From Clostridium sp. JN-1 (GTDB lineage: Bacteria; Bacillota; Clostridia; Clostridiales; Clostridiaceae), in NCBI RefSeq assembly GCF_003718715.1, contig NZ_CP033465.1, positions 1,860,001-1,924,000 on the forward strand: a stretch of 64,000 bases of DNA. The letters run 5' to 3'. Position 1 is the first letter of the stretch, and each line of letters opens with the position of its first letter. Shown here piece after piece: positions 60,413-64,000 of this stretch. The notes below the pieces were generated by a model. That model was not told where the DNA came from. It saw only the letters and a program-made list of their open reading frames with translations, and made no database searches. The position numbers and the translations under genes were made by a program.

Positions 60413-62356
60413 TTATTCAACAATTTTATAATATACTCTTGCAGTTAGAGAAAATACAACTGCATAAATTACTGCAAAAACAAGGATTGTGGATAAAGTG
60501 CAAAGCATAAATAAGGATACATTTTTCAAATATAGAACGGCAAGCAGCTTTGTAATCATTGGAAACGCAAAAGCAACATGGATCACTGTAAAAACAAGTG
60601 GTAGAAAAAATACCATTAATACTTGGCTTCTTATCGTTTTCTTTATTTCTTTTTTACTCATTCCTACCTTTTGCATGATCTCAAAACGTTCCTTATCGTC
60701 ATATCCTTCCGAGATCTGCTTATAATAAATAATTAGCACTGTTGCCATTAAAAATAATGCACCTAAAAATATGCCTATAAAGAACAACCCACCATACATC
60801 ATAAAGAAATTTTCTCTACTGCCTGCAGCACTATTAATATGGACTTCTATCTTATTTTCCATAAATTTTTCCTTCAAATCTTTAGATAGGGCTGAAATGT
60901 CCTTGTCTGTTCCTTGTACGTCAAATCCAATTGTATATTCTTTATACCCCTTTTTCCCTATAGCATCTATATCATTTACAAACAGTACATAGGAATCTAC
61001 TATATCCTCCATCTGACTTTCCATTCCTGCTATAGGTTTATCTAATACTTGTTTGATCTTAAAGGTTTTGTTACCAATGGTAATATTATTCTTATCATAA
61101 TTCTTTGCTTTTGAAAAAATAATTGCTTCGTCATCAGCAAGGCTAACATTCTTTCCTTCTAATCTATTGTAATCCGAAATAGGCATAAGCACTATCATTG
61201 AGATATTTGAACTATAACCAGGTTCACTTCTCAATAAAAATTTACCATCTTTTTTTGTAGCTGCAAAACTATTATCCCAATAGTTAAGTTTGTCATTTAT
61301 ACCTACTTTACTATTTTTTGTTTCAACATCTATAATTTCATCTATCTTTTGTACCTGGCTTTTACTAACTTGTGAAGCACTTACCATTAAATTTCTTGGA
61401 AATCGAGTTCTCAAAACATCTTCCATTCCTGCATATAGAGAAACTGTAGTAGAAAGCATCACAATTACTGCGGTACTTAAGATACAGATATTCGCAAGTC
61501 CCACTGCATTCTGCTTCATTCTGTACAGCATACCGGAGATGGCTACAAAATGGTTTGTTTTGTAATAAAACTTTTTATGATTTCTAAGAAACTTTAATAA
61601 TGCAATACTTCCTGCTGTAAAAATAGCATAGGTTCCTATCATAACTAAGATAACTGCAACAAAAAACAAATTTAGAGCAGAAAGTGGTGATTGAACCTTC
61701 AGTGCTATTCCATATCCAGTACCTAAGGTTATTACTCCTATAATGGTCATAATCCATTTAGTTTTTGGCTCCCTTTCTCCCTGCTCCGTCCCTTTCAAAA
61801 GTTCAATAGGCTTTGACATTTTAATTTGAACTAAGTTTGATAATAATGTTACAAAAAAAATACCTATAAAAACAATTAAAGTTATTATTATAGATGGCAC
61901 TGAAATAGAAAAACCGAAGGACACTTTAAATCTAAGTATCTTTAAAAGCAAAAGAAACATAAGTTTATTAAGAATAATTCCACCAATAAGTCCCGCTGTT
62001 AAGCTTATAAAGGAAGTAAAAATACTTTCAAAAAACAGCACCTTAGCAATATGCTTTTTCTCAAGACCTAACACATTATACAGTCCAATTTCTTTTTTAC
62101 GCCTTTTCATTAAAAAACTATTTGTGTAAAAAAGAAATATAGCTGAAAAAATTCCTATTATGATTGTTCCCAAATGGAGAATAATTTTTAGATCCGCAGA
62201 TCCACTTACACCATCCAGCCCCTTATTTATTGAAAGAGCATGCATCATATAAAACATCATAATAGTACATATACAGGTAACTATAAATGGAAAGTATGTC
62301 TTACTATTCTTCTTAATATTTATTACTGCTAACCTTGGGTAAAATAGTTTACTCAT
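60413..62356 (-). CDS. BceB-type FtsX family ABC permease
   Basis: Large permease of 647 residues with ten membrane helices: four near the N-terminus, a helix cluster around 200-310, an extracellular domain of about 200 residues (about 315-530), and three C-terminal helices. The FtsX-like segment KKEIGLYNVLGLEKKHIAKV is typical. BceB-like proteins bind cell-wall-active peptide antibiotics and signal to a BceS kinase. Its start overlaps the ATPase gene by 8 bp. Confidence 0.9.
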   Translation of the reverse strand: MSKLFYPRLAVINIKKNSKTYFPFIVTCICTIMMFYMMHALSINKGLDGVSGSADLKIILHLGTIIIGIFSAIFLFYTNSFLMKRRKKEIGLYNVLGLEKKHIAKVLFFESIFTSFISLTAGLIGGIILNKLMFLLLLKILRFKVSFGFSISVPSIIITLIVFIGIFFVTLLSNLVQIKMSKPIELLKGTEQGEREPKTKWIMTIIGVITLGTGYGIALKVQSPLSALNLFFVAVILVMIGTYAIFTAGSIALLKFLRNHKKFYYKTNHFVAISGMLYRMKQNAVGLANICILSTAVIVMLSTTVSLYAGMEDVLRTRFPRNLMVSASQVSKSQVQKIDEIIDVETKNSKVGINDKLNYWDNSFAATKKDGKFLLRSEPGYSSNISMIVLMPISDYNRLEGKNVSLADDEAIIFSKAKNYDKNNITIGNKTFKIKQVLDKPIAGMESQMEDIVDSYVLFVNDIDAIGKKGYKEYTIGFDVQGTDKDISALSKDLKEKFMENKIEVHINSAAGSRENFFMMYGGLFFIGIFLGALFLMATVLIIYYKQISEGYDDKERFEIMQKVGMSKKEIKKTIRSQVLMVFFLPLVFTVIHVAFAFPMITKLLAVLYLKNVSLFMLCTLSTILVFAVIYAVVFSLTARVYYKIVE

Positions 62357-63116
62357 TTACTCTACCTCCAGTGGCAATAACCGTAAGTGTGTTTGAAATT
62401 TTTTCAAACATTTCCTCATTGGACATTGATCCTCTATAAAGCTGGTGGAATATCTCTCCATCCTTAATAAAAAGCACTCTTCCTGCCCTGCTTGCTGCCT
62501 TAGTACTGTGGGTAACCATAAGAATTGTTTGCCCATCTTTATTAATTTCCGAAAACAATTTTAAAAGCTGATCTGCAGCTTTGGAATCAAGTGCTCCTGT
62601 TGGCTCATCGGCTAAAATAAGCTGCGGTGCCGTAATCAAAGCTCTTGCAGCAGCCGCCCTTTGCTTTTGCCCACCGGACACCTCATAAGGAAACTTTGAC
62701 AATATATCTTTTATACCTAACTTCTCAGCAATAGGTATTAATCTCTTTTCCATTTCCTCATAGGACTTTCCAGATAAAACAAGGGGTAAGAATATATTAT
62801 CTTTTAAAGAGAAAGTATCAAGCAAATTAAAATCTTGAAATACAAAACCTAAATTATCCCTGCGAAATGCAGTAATCTCACTTTCTTTCATTGCTACAAT
62901 ATTCTCACCCTGCAGTAAAACCTCACCACTTGTGGGTTTATCTAAAGATGCCAGTATATTAAGCAGTGTGGTTTTCCCCGAACCTGACTCTCCCATAATC
63001 GCTACATACTCACCTTTTTCCACTGAAAATGTTACATTACTTAATGCTTGAACTTGATTTCCACCAAATCTTGTTGCATATATTTTTTTCAAATTATTCA
63101 CTTCTAGTAATTTCAT
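62349..63116 (-). CDS. BceA-type ABC transporter ATPase
   Basis: ATP-binding subunit of 255 residues partnered with the BceB-like permease. Walker A GESGSGKTT at 42-50, signature VSGGQKQRAAAARAL, Walker B LILADEPTGALDSK and H-loop MVTHSTKAASRA. The start MKLLEVNNLKK has AAAGGAGG upstream; the longer frame lacks a ribosome site. It lies downstream of the kinase gene, with a 270-bp gap holding two hairpins and TATAAT-like sequence. Confidence 0.93.
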   Translation of the reverse strand: MKLLEVNNLKKIYATRFGGNQVQALSNVTFSVEKGEYVAIMGESGSGKTTLLNILASLDKPTSGEVLLQGENIVAMKESEITAFRRDNLGFVFQDFNLLDTFSLKDNIFLPLVLSGKSYEEMEKRLIPIAEKLGIKDILSKFPYEVSGGQKQRAAAARALITAPQLILADEPTGALDSKAADQLLKLFSEINKDGQTILMVTHSTKAASRAGRVLFIKDGEIFHQLYRGSMSNEEMFEKISNTLTVIATGGRVNE

Positions 63117-63183
63117 GTTTTTTCCTCCTTTTAGTCGGAACACGGGGTAACTTAAAACATTCACTGTCGTTCACAAGTTACCC

Positions 63184-63208
63184 GCAAAAGTCCATTTAGG
63201 ACTTTTGC
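63184..63208. other. hairpin in the leader of the BceAB genes
   Basis: Perfect stem GCAAAAGTCC / GGACTTTTGC with a 5-nt loop, about 70 bp before the ATPase start. On the minus strand GAGGAGG plus ATGGACTTTTGCGGGTAA could encode a five-residue peptide across it. A regulatory leader is possible but unproven. Confidence 0.35.
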
Positions 63209-63321
63209 CTCCTCGCTGTACTTTGACTATACTATGATTATAAGAAAAAAAGAAATGCTCAGCCATAACTTTGGCTTACATTTCCTTCTTTAACCTTACA
63301 TCACTGTAAGATTAGAGATAA

Positions 63322-63373
63322 CCACACCAGACACTCAACTTATACGCAGGTATATGTTAAGTGTCTGGTGTGG
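63322..63373. terminator. hairpin after the kinase gene
   Basis: Arms CCACACCAGACACT / AGTGTCTGGTGTGG enclose a loop that contains AACTTATACGCAGGTATAT. It begins 13 bp after the kinase stop. No T run follows, so termination is uncertain. Confidence 0.5.
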
Positions 63374-63385
63374 ATGTCTATAGAC

Positions 63386-64000
63386 TCACTCAATCATAGT
63401 TTTCACAGAGGAAAGGTCAATTTTTACCCTTGTTCCAACATTAATCTTAGAGGTAATAGTTATTCTATGGGAAAGCTTATCTAGTATCTTTTTACAAAGA
63501 TAAAGTCCAATCCCAGTTGCCTTTTTATCCATACGTCCATTATATCCAGTAAAACCTTTTTCAAACACTCTCGGCAAATCCTCTCTAGAAATACCTATTC
63601 CCGTGTCCTCAATTACAAGCACCTTTTCTACCTCATCCTCCATGTATATTGATACTTTTCCGCTGCTTGTATATTTAAGAGCATTAGAAAGTATCTGTTC
63701 AATTACAAATACCAGCCACTTTTCATCTGTAAGCACAGAACAATCCATTTCTTTTAACTCAAGGGCTATCTTTTTTCTAATAAATATTGGGGCGTATTTT
63801 CTAATGGCTTGTTTTACAATTCCTAACAAGCTGTAGTTTTGAAGCACTAAATCCGCTGATACACCATCAATTTTTAAATAGCCTAACACCATTTCAACAT
63901 ACTGCTCAATTTTAAAGGTTTGTTCTAATAATTCCTTATTTTGTTCAGTATAGTCACTTTGTAATAATAATCTCATCGCAGCAATTGGCGTCTTAATTTG
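63386..64000 (-). CDS. BceS-type sensor histidine kinase (5' part outside window)
   Basis: C-terminal 204 residues of a sensor kinase controlling the adjacent BceAB-like exporter. The visible part begins QIKTPIAAMRLL, just after the phospho-accepting His of the H box; then N box IEQILSNALKYT, G1 VLVIEDTGIGI, F-like RVFEKGFTGYNGR and G2 KKATGIGLYLCKKI. The frame is open to the right edge. The response regulator gene is presumably just outside. Confidence 0.9.
   Translation of the reverse strand, partial: QIKTPIAAMRLLLQSDYTEQNKELLEQTFKIEQYVEMVLGYLKIDGVSADLVLQNYSLLGIVKQAIRKYAPIFIRKKIALELKEMDCSVLTDEKWLVFVIEQILSNALKYTSSGKVSIYMEDEVEKVLVIEDTGIGISREDLPRVFEKGFTGYNGRMDKKATGIGLYLCKKILDKLSHRITITSKINVGTRVKIDLSSVKTMIE

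Noticed and set aside
63184-63250. Five-codon leader peptide before the BceA-like gene
   Set aside because: Spacing from GAGGAGG to ATG is about 12 bp and such short frames occur often by chance; kept only as a note on the hairpin.

Overview
This is an AT-rich chromosomal window from an endospore-forming member of the Clostridia, most likely Clostridium sensu stricto. It carries the spoIIGA-sigE-sigG cluster, a YlmC/YmxH-type sporulation protein, cell-wall-binding-repeat proteins, a tryptophan T-box, a preQ1 riboswitch, an amino-acid-type PrdX editing protein and many TTG starts. The species cannot be fixed from sequence reading alone. Most genes on the left are on the minus strand.

Left part (1-16.3 kb): phosphate genes come first, a PiT transporter with its DUF47 partner and the pstSCAB-phoU operon behind an 11-bp-periodic Pho box. 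Next to this operon lies only the last ~54 codons of a PhoR-like kinase, fused behind a YfiH/PgeF gene. Then follow nrdR, mreB, a HAD phosphatase, ymxH-like, sigG, sigE, spoIIGA, a cyclophilin, a stress-type SDR, a prolyl-tRNA editing protein and a CDF efflux pump.

Middle part (16.4-45.4 kb): a nitroreductase, pspA with a TerB-like gene, a GntR-controlled ABC transporter, a TDT carrier, three tRNAs (Gln-Lys-Leu), a rhomboid protease and a secreted phytase-like/GxGYxYP fusion protein. A decay zone follows, with a glycyl-radical-enzyme pseudogene and chimeric hydrolase/MarR/thioesterase remnants. Then come HxlR-FabF, greA, TetR, queT under a preQ1-I riboswitch, an S1 protein, a P1 peptidase, a CWB2/DUF5050 surface protein, an ECF S-component and a BtuFCD/FhuDBC-type ABC transporter preceded by five 20-bp repeats. 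Two repeat elements lie here: a 226-bp near-palindrome and a ~215-bp multi-hairpin repeat with a second partial copy.

Right part (45.5-64 kb): glycerol dehydrogenase, then a two-gene unit encoding a SIR2-like protein and a patatin-like phospholipase. This is the best candidate in the window for an undescribed (possibly anti-phage) system. After it come acylphosphatase, an ECF sigma/DUF4179 anti-sigma pair, T-box-controlled trpP, two nested IS remnants, a DUF4004-bactofilin operon, a MarR-hydrolase operon whose hydrolase has lost its catalytic serine, a broken low-molecular-weight tyrosine phosphatase, a second ECF S-component and a Bce-type peptide-sensing/efflux module that runs off the right edge.

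Several regulator-operator pairs are visible (GntR, TetR, MarR, DUF4004), each with clean palindromes next to the regulator gene. The window shows considerable gene decay: at least eight pseudogenes or gene fragments are concentrated at 28-33 kb, 53-55 kb and 58.5-59.4 kb.
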